DNA from: Siphonodentalium dalli
Lineage: Eukaryota; Mollusca; Scaphopoda; Gadilida; Siphonodentaliidae
Direction of reading: 5' to 3'
DNA: 64,000 bases
Assembly: GCA_032622095.1 (NCBI GenBank)
Contig: CP136068.1
Coordinates: 58,924,025 to 58,988,024, forward strand
The notes below the pieces were generated by a model that was not told where the DNA came from, did not search any database, and saw only the letters and a list, made by a program, of their open reading frames with translations. Positions 46,652 to 56,349 of this stretch are shown in pieces. Each line of letters starts with the position of its first letter. Position 1 is the stretch's first letter. Both the position numbers and the translations under genes were made by a program.

Positions 46652-47061
46652 GATAATACTATTTCTTTGGCTTTGGTGGTAAAACATATTTGATTCGAGT
46701 CGAGGAACCCACCAAACAAAGCTCAGAGTGATTAGATATTGATTTTTGAAAATTCTTATGTTCTCGAGATGAGTACTAATAATTGCCGTCAATTTCGTTT
46801 CCTGCTCGAGATTTGTACACCAAAACTCTATTCAAACAGACAAGGATGGATAACTCTAAAATCAAGTGGTAATAATAACGCAATTTTGACTGAGATCTGG
46901 GCCAGAAAGTATTCCCGATAATGAAAAATAATAGATTTCTAAAATCGATATCTAAAAAATCTGAGCTTTGATGGGTGACTTTCTCGACTCGAATCAAATA
47001 TTTTTGACCCCCGAAGCCATTGAAATAGTAATTGAGAGGAGTTTTATCGGATTGAGTACCC
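46652..47061. mobile_element. TTAA-type MITE, AGGTACTCAATC family, copy C (left end missing)
   Basis: Matches copy A from 10579 onward almost base for base (TATTTCTTTGGCTTTGG, TTGATTCGAGTCGAGGAACC) and ends GGATTGAGTACCC before TTAA at 47062-47065. It sits in the 5' LTR of the Gypsy-like element: TTAAACGCATAATC follows it here and also occurs in the 3' LTR near 52537. Confidence 0.8.
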
Positions 47062-47125
47062 TTAAACGCATAATCATCTCTTCAACATCTCCACATATAA
47101 CTAAGTCCTCCCTAATAATACAACA

Positions 47126-47137
47126 TGGTGGCATCGG
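47126..47137 (+). other. Primer-binding-site-like word
   Basis: TGGTGGCATCGG starts directly after the CAACA that closes the 5' LTR remnant. The same class of word (TGGTGGCAGCGG) follows the LTR at 55623. Confidence 0.6.
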
Positions 47138-47209
47138 TAAAAAGTTGTTTCATCTAAACACGCAGGCCGTTATAAAGTGTCGAGGTGAGACTGAGAGAAT
47201 TGAAGCAAA

Positions 47210-47466
47210 ATGGCGACGAGAATGCCGGAGCTAAACTGGTCTCATGAACCACTTTTGGACTCATATAGAGCTTTTAAAGCACGTATGTAGCTGTTCCTAG
47301 CTGACAATGAAGTCACAGACGCCGCAAGGCAGGCACTAAAAATAAAGATAGCCGTTGGAGACGAAGGAATGAGACGTTTAATGGCATCAGGTTTGAGTGA
47401 TGCTGATCTAAAAGTGCCTGACAAAATTTGGCAGCTCTTGGAACAACAACTGGATGTTACTATCAA
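47210..47466 (+). pseudogene. Gypsy-like Gag N-terminus, truncated
   Basis: From ATG 47210 the frame reads MATRMPELNWSHEPLLDSYR, a stop near 47287, then continues with MRRLMASGLSDADLKVPDK and IWQLLEQQLDVTIN, a capsid-region pattern known from invertebrate Gypsy elements. It breaks after 47466 and resumes at 48495 (FRVHRLE), so the break is an insertion and not the end of the gene. Capsid proteins package the element RNA; this copy cannot. Confidence 0.75.
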
Positions 47467-48494
47467 CATCAGTTGGAGAAATTGGAGATGAATTCCACTA
47501 CCTACTTGTCTGTGGCAAACTATTAAATGACAGACAGCGACTGCTATCAAAAATTATTTACAAAAGGCCCAACTCCATTACTATGAGTGAACTATTAAAT
47601 CAGAAAAATTCCACGGACATACGTCGATTGTGTGATTTCATCAAACTTGTCAACCGAGAACTAACAAGGGCAGCTAAGCCTAAATAATCACATGTACATA
47701 CACATGTGGTAAAAATAAATTGACCATGACCATGTCGGAAATAATTGTCGAGTACCTGCAACTGAATGATACCGACAACACGCATAATTATGTAATTGCA
47801 TGGAAGCCAGGTATACATGAACTCAGCTACGATTCAAAGGTACACCATTCTAATGACCAACATAGTAAGTAAACTAAAATCAATACCGTTTCACTAGTTC
47901 ACGACTTTACATTTGCTTATCACTGATATATACACAACGTCTTTTGTTATGTCAAATTGTTATATTATATTATATATTTCGTGATAGCATCATGTACACA
48001 GCACACGTATATTGCGACAGTGGTTTTCTTCACTTGATTCAACGGCCAGCATGTGAGTCGGCCATGTGAGTCGTGGTGTTTTCTGATTACCAAATCTGGA
48101 ATCAAAATTTTACAAATAAACCTGTTGAGTATGAGTATAACCCAATTTGCATGACTCGTATTGATCAAACTTACAGTATAACAAAGATCGTATAGCGGAG
48201 ATATGTAAGATTAATGTCAAATATTATTTTGCTACCATGTTTTCCATAAAACATACACGACGAATTTTCGAAACTCTTCCGATTCCGTGCTTCTGTTCGA
48301 CTGTTTCCACCGAACAGGCAATACTAAATACCATAACGTGACACCGGCTTCGATTGATCAGCTGATTCGGATCTGTGTACATAATAGCTATTGCATATAA
48401 CAATGTTCTTCTATTGTAAATGTTGTATATATTATGTCTCAATACTCATGAAAATGTAATATGAGTTTAAGAGAATAAACTAATTGAATTGAGT
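47467..48494 (+). mobile_element. 5'-truncated LINE fragment inserted in gag
   Basis: The first ~220 bases encode a LINE ORF2 C-terminus (EIGDEFHYLLVCGKLL, RRLCDFIKLVNREL) homologous to 38895-39422. A 3' non-coding stretch of about 800 bases follows, ending in ATTGAATTGAG. No target duplication is visible: gag reads ATCAAC up to 47466 and TTCAGAGTT from 48495. That suggests an insertion without staggered nicks, or a deletion of one target copy. Confidence 0.75.
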
Positions 48495-49121
48495 TTCAGA
48501 GTTCACCGACTAGAGTGTTTGAAATCTCGGAGCGATATAAATGCAGCACTGCTAAATGTTCGAGCAACGCCGCTCGACAACGTGATGCCGAGCCCTGCTG
48601 AGCTTATGTTTGGCAGACCGATTCCGACAGTGCTTTCCAGTCAGCGCACCGACCATTCTGGTGTGATATACAGGGAATCCCGGATCATATTAAACAACAA
48701 TGTGATAAACAGGAACAATATGCGAACCAGAAATGTAAGAGTTTAGCACCTTTTGCTACAAGGCCAGAAAGTGCGTGTTCTCGATAAGCAGCGCAGTGTG
48801 TGGTTCCCAGCGGAAATCACCCAGGAACGCAGCAATCGTTCGTACGATATTGAAATGCCAAATGGCAGAGCGCTTACTCGAAACAGAGTACAAATCAGAG
48901 AGGATACGAGTTTGTGCGATGATTCTGGGCAGGAAACCGATGTTTCTCCAGTTATTCCTGGCAGTCACAACGAAACTGGCAGTTCGCAGCCAGTTAAGCC
49001 ACTTGTGTGTGAGACCCGTGACAAGTTACCACCATTGCCAACTCCTGGAAATGATAACGATCATTACCACACAAGATCAGGGAGAAATGTAAAACTTCCA
49101 AAACGATACTCGGATGAGTGA
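48495..49121 (+). pseudogene. Gag remnant fused to integrase C-terminus
   Basis: About a dozen Gag residues (FRVHRLECLKSR) pass without a frame change into SDINAALLNVRATPL and SPAELMFGRPI, the end of a Gypsy integrase core. After one in-frame stop near 48747 comes the C-terminal domain (VRVLDKQRSVWFPAEI, ALTRNRVQIRE) and a tail YHTRSGRNVKLPKRY. The fusion marks one internal deletion of the protease-to-integrase-core region. The integrase tail normally binds DNA or chromatin. Confidence 0.8.
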
Positions 49122-49179
49122 GCATAATCCAGATTGTGCTAATTTAATTTTAACTGTTTATGTTCAACAGCCTGTTTGT

Positions 49180-49192
49180 AAAAAAAAGGGGA
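49180..49192 (+). other. Polypurine tract of the Gypsy-like element
   Basis: AAAAAAAAGGGGA directly precedes TGTTGAATA, the 5' edge of the 3' LTR. Polypurine tracts prime plus-strand synthesis. Confidence 0.75.
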
Positions 49193-49210
49193 TGTTGAAT
49201 AACTAACGTT

Positions 49211-49216
49211 CAGCAA
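49211..49216. repeat. Left TSD (CAGCAA) of the CTTAAG element
   Basis: CAGCAA abuts TATGGCAAGCC. The same six bases follow the opposite end at 52450-52455. Confidence 0.85.
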
Positions 49217-49867
49217 TATGGCAAGCCAAACCGCTATTTAATATTAATTTTACTTAAGTAAAATAAAGTGTCATTTTATTTTACTTAAGTGAAATAAAGC
49301 GCCATCTACATGGTTTTATTACACTTAAGTAAAATAAAACACAGTTTTTATTTAACTTAAGTAAAATTCTTTTTTACTTAAGTAAAATACATGAACATTT
49401 GGGTTTATTTCACTTAAGTGAAATAAACGCCATCTACCGGTCATCGATAGATGTCATTTATTTTTCTTAAGTAAAATAAAGTGCAACCAGGTGTTAAGAG
49501 TTATTAATGATTTCCCCCCAATCAGTTTAGAGACCAACGCCAAATCCCACCAAACCACATGTGACCTTGTTATATATGGCAAGCCAAACCGCTATTTAAT
49601 ATTAATTTTACTTAAGTAAAATCAAATTACACTTTATTTTACTTAAGTGAATAAAATGTCATTTTATTTCACTTAAGTGAAATAACGGTCAATTTGTATT
49701 TTACTTAAGTAAAATTAACCATGTTTTAACTTAAGTAGAATTCTTTTTTTACTTAAGTAAAATAAAAAATGACCTTTATTTTACTTAAGTAAAAAAGAAT
49801 TCTATTATATCTATCGATGACCGGTAGATGGCGTTTATTTCACTTAAGTGAAATAAAGCGCCCACTA

Positions 49868-50334
49868 TGAGAGTCATCTTGCAAACTAATAATTGCTCCC
49901 TTGGCACGTGCGCCGGGAGAGCTGTTCATGTTCGTGAGAACTCCGAACTCCGAACTTGGAATGTCGGCATAATGTTGGCATTATCTGGGACTAGTATACT
50001 AGTCCCAGGCATTATGTTTGCTATATCAATTCACCAATGGTCTCGCTCGCTGCAGCAAGCACATTTGAAGCAATTAACACTCGTACTAAGTCCATGCCTC
50101 CATAAATCTGATATTTAAAAGAGTATGATATGTGATTATATCTCGTTCTCAGCACAATTAGCATCAAACACAAACGCATCACACATTTTAGCAGTTTTAT
50201 CAGGTTTTCTCTGATTATTGCGGTAATGGCAGAATTGGCAGTGGGTGTGGAATGTTCTCAATTTTATTGCATGAGGTTGGTGCTAATCTCATTCTGTCAT
50301 CTATATATCATAAAACACTCGCTGTCCTTATAAC
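49868..50334 (+). repeat. Left unique arm of the fold-back element
   Basis: Pairs with 50843-51500 in inverted orientation. Contains a 24-base palindrome centred near 50000 (CTGGGACTAGTA and its mirror) and ends AGCGAGTGTTTTATGATATA when read on the other strand. No gene. Confidence 0.85.
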
Positions 50335-51676
50335 TATGGCAAGCCAAACCGCTATTTAATATTAATTTTACTTAAGTAAAATAAAATGACACTTTATTTC
50401 ACTTAAGTGAAATAAAATGACATTTTATTTTACTTAAGTAAAATAAAGTGTCATTTTATTTTACTTAAGTGAAATAAAGCGCCATCTACATGGTTTTATT
50501 TTACTTAAGTAAAATTAAAACGCACACTAATTTTACTTAAGTGAAATAAAATTACCATTATGTTACGCCCTTTTTTTATTTTACTTAAGTGAAATAAAAC
50601 ACAGTTTTTATTTAACATAAGTAAAAAATTCTTTTTTACTCAAGTAAAATAAATGAACATTTGGGTTTATTTCACTTAAGTGAAATAAACGCCATCTACA
50701 GGTCATCGATAGATGTCATTTATTTTACTTATTAAAGTAAAATAAAGTGCAACCAGGTGTTAAGAGTTATTAATGATTCCCCCCCCCCCAATCGGTTTAT
50801 AGACCAACGCCAAATCCCACCAAACCACATGTGACCTTGTTATAAGGACAGCGAGTGTTTTATGATATATAGATGACAGAATGAGATTAGCACCAACCTC
50901 ATGCAATAAAATTGAGAACATTCCACACCCACTGCCATTACCGCAATAATCAGAGAAAACTGCTCAAATGTGTGATGCGTTTGTTTGATGCTTATTGTGC
51001 TGAGAACGAGATATAATCACATATCATACTCTTTTAAATATCCGATTTATGGAGGCATGGACTTAGTACGAGTGTTAATTGCTTCAAATGTGCTTGCTGC
51101 AGCGAGCGAGACCATTGGTGAATTGATATAGCAACATAATGCCTGGGACTAGTATATACTAGTCCCAGATAATGCCAACATTATGCCGACATTCCAAGTT
51201 CGGAGTTGCGGTACAATAGTTAGTGCATGACCACCAGCTGTGGCCGGCTGCAGCTTTCTGTAGCTTTCTACTGCGCATGCCTAGCCAGCTACGACTGTAG
51301 CCTGGGTAACCAGGGCATTCCTGACTCCAAGCATACACTTTAGTATATTGGAACAAGACGGCTGTCAATCAAGACTATAGCCTGGGTTGCTCAAATACAC
51401 TCATAATACACAACGGGAGATAACTTTCTCACGAACATGAACAGCACTCCCGGCGCACGTGCCAAGGGAGCAATTATTAGTTTGCAAGATGACTCTCATG
51501 GTGGGCGCTTTATTTCACTTAAGTGAAATAAACGCCATCTACCGGTCATCGATAGATGTCATTTATTTTACTTAAGTAAAATTAATGCATTATTTTACTT
51601 AAGTAGAATTCTTTTTTACTTAAGTAAAATAAAGGTCATTTTTTATTTTACTTAAGTAAAAAAGAATTCTACTTAA

Positions 51677-52268
51677 AGGGGTACTGTACCCAAGATGTTG
51701 TTGTTGGTTTCTATAATCCCCGAGTCGGAGAATAAGGTAACAACTTTTCCATTTTTTGAAAGTATGTTGAGTACGAAGTATTGTTACGGATGGCAAATTT
51801 ACCGGAATGCAAAAATACAAATTGTCGTTGTCGAGTAATTTTTGTACAGTTTTCAACCAAATGAATCAAATAAACATTATATTATATGCTTAGCAGTCCC
51901 ATATACTCATTTAAGTTAGTGTATGGTCACTAGTCAATGAGTGGCTTGGGTTTTCTCCCCGTATAAGCATAATGTTTCAAACGATCGTGTGTGCAATTGT
52001 TTTATTAATCCAGTATCCCTCAATTATAATTTGATTACGTTTTGTACACGAAAATTCCAATTTTAAGAGACGCCATTTTATGGCTGGAGCCATAAAATCA
52101 ATTTATATTAAATTATTAACTTTTAAATTATTAAATTTTAAGATAGCCTATTAACCTGAGCGTTTACAGAATACATCTTCGACTCAAATTACTTATATTT
52201 CTATATAGTATCGATAATAGATCGTTGTTATCACCGGGAATTTATTGAAAATGGCGTACAGTACCCCT
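51677..52268. mobile_element. TTAA-flanked MITE, AGGGGTACTGTACG family, copy 2
   Basis: The ends are AGGGGTACTGTACCC and GGCGTACAGTACCCCT, flanked by TTAA (51673-51676 and 52269-52272). The target TTAA is the centre of an ACTTAAGT palindrome in the host array. The body matches 23434-24016 throughout (GAGTCGGAGAATAAGGTAAC, ACAGAATACATCTTCGACTC) with scattered substitutions. Confidence 0.92.
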
Positions 52269-52683
52269 TTAAGTTAAAACATGGTTAATTTTACTTAAGT
52301 AAAATTCTTTTTTACTTAAATAAAAAAAAAATGACCGTTATTTCACTTAAGTGAAATAAAATGACATTTTATTTCACTTAAGTAAAATAAAGTGTAATTT
52401 GATTTTACTTAAGTAAAACTAATATTAAATAGCGGTTTGGCTTGCCATACAGCAAAGGGTGCTGTTTTGAAGAACCAGTTTTATAATTATGTTACAAATG
52501 AATCGACAGCGTGGTTCACGCCATTTTATATTAAACGCATAATCTCTGTTTTAGTGTTAAAAGGGGGGTGGGTGTCAAAAAATGGTCGGAAAAAACTGCC
52601 GAAAACGGAAAAAAAATTGGCGGTGGGTACAAAAAATGATCGAAAGGGGAAAAATGCCATACGTGCCTGAATTTTTTTTCCGA

Positions 52684-52710
52684 CCCCCCCCCCCCCCCCC
52701 CCCCCCCCCC
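52684..52710. repeat. Homopolymer of 27 C
   Basis: An uninterrupted C run next to a poly-A/T-rich stretch. On the minus strand it is a run of 27 G. Its exact length may be an assembly estimate. Confidence 0.9.
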
Positions 52711-53013
52711 TGAGTGGTGCGGATATTTTGCAAACATCCAAAGTGTTTTCCTGATTTAAAAGTCTTTTTGTTTCTCTTTCCGGGTAACATTTGGAAAAAA
52801 AACAAGAAGTAGAAGAAGATATTGATTAATAAATGGTGGCAGAAGTTCCGCACATTTGTCTGGGACTCCGAAATACTATTTTGAATCTCATGGTTTTGTC
52901 ATTAAGAACAAAATCATTTTACAAGAATGCGGCGTTCCAGACACATGTGAATATATAAACTGGCTCATGTCCATATAAAAGTAAGTCGCGCGGGAACACG
53001 TTTACCGCTAAAG

Positions 53014-53530
53014 TATGGGGCGCCGTTCTTCTATTTATTACCTATTTAGTGATATCACTAATTCGATTATGTGATATCACTAATTCGATTATGTGATATC
53101 ACTAATTCATTTTGTGATATCACAAATTATTTTGTGATATCACTAAATATTTTAAGATATCACAAATTCGAATTCTTGATATCACAAATTGATTTTATGA
53201 TATCATAAAATCGAATATGTGATATCACAAAATAGTAGCATTTAGTGATATCATTAATTCTATTTTGTGATATCACATATTCATTTTGCGATATCATAAA
53301 ATTGAATATGTGATATCACTAATTCATTTTGTGATATCAATAAATAGGAAATGTCATAGCTTGCCGCGCCATTCTACTATGTATGTAACATTTTGTGATA
53401 TCATAATATCGAATTATTGATATCACTAAATGCTTACTATTTTGTGATATCACATATTCGAATTTGTGATATCACAAATTACCAACATTTTGTGATATCA
53501 ATAATTCGAATTAGTGACATCACAAAATGA
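53014..53530. repeat. GATATC palindrome array with TATGGGGCGCC start
   Basis: More than twenty GTGATATCAC-type palindromes (also TTGATATCAA and ATGATATCAT) separated by 10-20 AT-rich bases, often ATTCGAAT or TTCGATTATGT. The left edge TATGGGGCGCCGTT resembles the other TAYGG ends. A partly matching inverted end occurs near 53357-53373 (CTTGCCGCGCCAT). No clean TSD was found. Confidence 0.85.
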
Positions 53531-53575
53531 GTTAATTTTAGAACAACTTAATGATTTCTCCTATTCCACTCAAAT

Positions 53576-53827
53576 ATGGCGGATGATACCAGAAAACAAG
53601 ATATTTTAGCGCGCGTGAGGCAGACTATTTTAAATGGACAGAGGTGTCTAGAGTATGAGGATGCGAATAACAATCGAATTTTATTGGATCTGAGACAGGC
53701 AAAGCGGTCATTAGTGACCATTCGCGATCTAATGGAAGATTCGAACTACAACGGGATAGAATCAACGCTGTCAACATTCACACTGACCAACCGTTTCCCC
53801 GTTGTGGTGTGCGTTGTGGTGTGTTGA
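53576..53827 (+). CDS. Hypothetical 83-residue frame, possible first exon
   Basis: ATG in a fair context (AAATATGG) opens a frame with balanced, globular composition (MADDTRKQDILARVRQTILN, then LDLRQAKRSLVTIRDLMED), unlike the repeat translations around it. It then runs into a low-complexity VVVCVVVC end made by GTTGTGGTGTG repeats, so the true coding part probably stops before 53800, perhaps at a splice donor. No family recognised. It could be a host-gene exon or an element Gag remnant; confidence is low. Confidence 0.3.
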   Translation: MADDTRKQDILARVRQTILNGQRCLEYEDANNNRILLDLRQAKRSLVTIRDLMEDSNYNGIESTLSTFTLTNRFPVVVCVVVC

Positions 53828-55402
53828 AACGCCGTTGTACGGTGTTTTTGGCGAAATTCGCAAGCGGGTATAGGAGAGGGCTGAACACCAAAATCGGGAT
53901 GGGGAATTAATGTGCATATTTATTATAATGAAACCCCCACAGCCCTGAAGAAGGATATTATACCCAACGAATGAGCGCTTCCCTGGCTCTCTGTTTGTTT
54001 GTACGGCTGAGAAATAGCCTACACAAAATACCAGGGTGGACATTCTGACCATGGTTCCTCGAGATGAAAGCCTTATTTGCTCACCCCTGAACACAATTTG
54101 ACACCCCGCTGGTATTCTCCACGTAAGAAAAATTATCCCCGATCATGCTGGTAACGACCCCAACTCTCCAGTGGCCTAAATATTCAATAAAATCCCAATC
54201 GAAGTGGGTCAACAGCAGCGAAAAAATAGCAACGCCGTTGTGGTTTTAATGGCAACAACGTTGTGGTCGGGCTGGTTTTTCGATTTTCGGCGATCGTGCA
54301 GTATTTTGATGTTTTTGAGACCAGAACAAGGTGTTTCACGCCTATTTCGTATTGTGTATCCAAAAATTACATGTATTACCCGTATAAGCAATGTTTACTT
54401 GTATATATATATCTTTATTCCTCCATATAATGAAGAGCATATATATAAAAATTATAAATAAATTGAGAACACAAATACATCCTGCATGCAGGAATTTGGC
54501 TATACAATATAGAGGGTTATATAATTTGACTGACAAAGACAAATACGAACATATTTGAGGGCATATAAGTATGCCCGTTAATTGTCCATATATGCGGGAC
54601 ATTAATCTTCATTTTGACTTATATGCTGTATGGTTTTGGTATATTTAGTGTGAATATACGACCGAAAAGTTGGTTGAAATTTTGTATATCAGGTGGACAG
54701 ATATTTATCATTGTATTCACCCGTGCCATGATATGTAACCTCATAATGGCCTTCGAGATGATGATTGCTGTTTAAAATAGTCAGACAGAATACTAAAATA
54801 CAGAGTTCATGTTATAATAGACTTACATCAATCATAAATATATCGCAGATATTACTAGATAATATGGTATTGTCAAGTTTGTCCGTTTATGTTGTCTAAA
54901 TAAAAGTCAAAACGTTACATATCCCGACTTTGTTTTGCATAACAAGGCGTACAAACTTTACGCGATAATAATAACACTGATAGGGAAACTGGTTATAGCC
55001 ACTAACCCTGAACTTAGATGGACATACTTGAGACACACAATTACAACGTAAACGACATGTATAGAAATAACAAACAAAACCTACATATTTATAACTTTGT
55101 TTAGTGGTGAACCACGAAAAATGATAGATAGTTGACCCCCAGTGCATGCTCCTATAACATATGGGACTTAGGAACAATTCGCGTTATTTCGTATAAAGAC
55201 ACTAACAAAATAACGTGCATCATTTAAAATGTAATGACACCGCCCTACCCCAGACCCACCCACACAGAAAAGCGAATTTGGGTCATGATAAATAATATTT
55301 AACTAAATGTGGTGTGAGAGTTTAGTGTGTAATACTACAAAAAAAATGAAAAAATAACTTCTTTTGGGTAGAATTATCCTTGCGTTATCGGAAAATAGTT
55401 CA
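53828..55402. other. Region without a recognised feature
   Basis: No domain, RNA gene or repeat that I can support. AT-rich, with short frames only. Confidence 0.45.
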
Positions 55403-55623
55403 TGTTCCGCCAGTGGGTTGTATCTAGTCGAGACTGTGTTTGGTTGTATTGTGTGTGACCGTCCAATTGCGGTCTCTATTATAACAAACCAGGGTTTCCC
55501 TCTCTTGGTTTGGGTCGGAAATCTTGACCGCGTGTATTATTGTCTCATTCTAATAAATACTCATTTGATCGAATATTGTCATTCTGTGTTGGTTACCCGA
55601 CTATGTAGCTACATAAGTAATGG
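55403..55623 (+). repeat. 5' LTR
   Basis: Starts TGTTCCGCCAGTGGG and contains GACCGTCCAATTGCGG, AATAAATACTC (possible poly-A signal region) and GTAGCTACATAAGTAATGG at its end. It matches the 3' LTR throughout, except the first bases and a CT-repeat difference. The exact right border is uncertain because the usual CA is not at the end of the shared stretch. Confidence 0.75.
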
Positions 55624-55625
55624 TG

Positions 55626-55637
55626 TGGTGGCAGCGG
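55626..55637 (+). other. Primer-binding-site-like word
   Basis: TGGTGGCAGCGG lies two bases past the LTR end, where a tRNA primer site is expected. A 53-base copy of the LTR end follows it at 55644-55696. Confidence 0.65.
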
Positions 55638-55914
55638 TGGGACCATTCTAATAAATACTCATTTGATCGAATATTGTCATTATGTGTTGGTTACCCTCTT
55701 ATCGAACAACATCAGAGGGTATGTGTTTGTACAACTGATCCTTCAGGTCCATCGTATGTGCATGGGCAGATTGGAAAGGAAGAAACAGGCGATTCCACAT
55801 ACTTGAGCCAGATCTCACGAGACAAAGTGTCCATATCCACTGGAATGACTGATCTTAATGAACCCAACAGCGGTGACTTGTTGTTTGTCGAAGACGATCA
55901 TTTGACTGCGAGAT

Positions 55915-56310
55915 GTGACTCGTAACGTCAACTCACCAAGGATTGACTTATATTATTACAACAAAATCGTGTGTGTGAGTCTTAAGTCAGGTCAGGACAT
56001 TAACTTGATTGATCGCTCATTTGCTGAGGACCACGGTATATGTACATGTATCACTGAAGCAGAACACATTACTATCCAGATAGATCATGGATTGCTGGTA
56101 TCAGTTGTTGGTCATGCAAGTATAACACTATCGCGTGGTGGATCCCTATTCTACTTGGATGCGGTAGTCGCGGAAAATCTGAACATCGACAATTCGACAT
56201 ACTGGCAGGAGATTCATTCATGAACATCAATGAATTGACGATTAAACCAGAGAAGTCCATTGTTCTTGTTGACAATCATGTGTTTTATTCTTATGGCCAT
56301 CACAACAGCC
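55915..56310 (+). pseudogene. Retroelement aspartic-protease-like remnant
   Basis: The frame reads DINLIDRSFAEDHGI, LLVSVVGHASITLSRGG and DAVVAENLNID. After a one-base shift near 56200 it continues LAGDSFMNINELTIKP in the next frame. The order (Asp-x-Asn-Leu-Ile, hydrophobic V-V-G, A-V-V-E-x-L, L-A-G) resembles the protease region of invertebrate Gypsy-type Pol proteins. The canonical D-S/T-G is replaced by a K-S-G-Q-D context, and the frame is broken, so the enzyme is not functional here. Confidence 0.6.
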
Positions 56311-56349
56311 AGGAGATTCCACATGCATGTGAGTCTCTCGCAAAGATAA

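Larger units (their letters stand above)
49217..52449. mobile_element. 3.2-kb fold-back TIR element with CTTAAG palindromes
   Basis: The ends are TATGGCAAGCCAAACCGC in inverted orientation, with TSD CAGCAA on both sides. Two further left-type ends lie inside (49575 and 50332), so the structure is layered. From 49575 to 50332 and from about 50843 to 52449 the sequence forms a large inverted repeat, interrupted in the right arm by a ~210-bp piece (about 51205-51415) and a MITE (51677-52268). The loop is a ~500-bp unit that resembles 49217-49570. Dozens of TTTTACTTAAGTAAAA or TTTCACTTAAGTGAAA palindromes fill it. No reading frame of note; it sits in a Gypsy-like LTR. Confidence 0.85.
47066..52680 (+). 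mobile_element. Gypsy-like LTR element, internally deleted and split
   Basis: Order: a remnant 5' LTR ending AATACAACA (47125), a primer-binding-site-like word, the gag start, an inserted LINE fragment, the gag remainder fused to the integrase C-terminus, a polypurine tract, and a 3' LTR starting TGTTGAATA (49193) that is split by the fold-back element at 49217-52449. Most of gag and almost all of pol (protease, RT, RNase H, integrase core) are missing. The right limit is uncertain. A second PBS-like word (TGGTGGCAGAAG) at about 52834 may mark another LTR remnant. Confidence 0.75.

Noticed and set aside
49217-53530. CRISPR array
   Set aside because: The short palindromes have irregular spacing, variable spacers and eukaryotic TE context; no cas genes. 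The arrays lie inside TIR elements.
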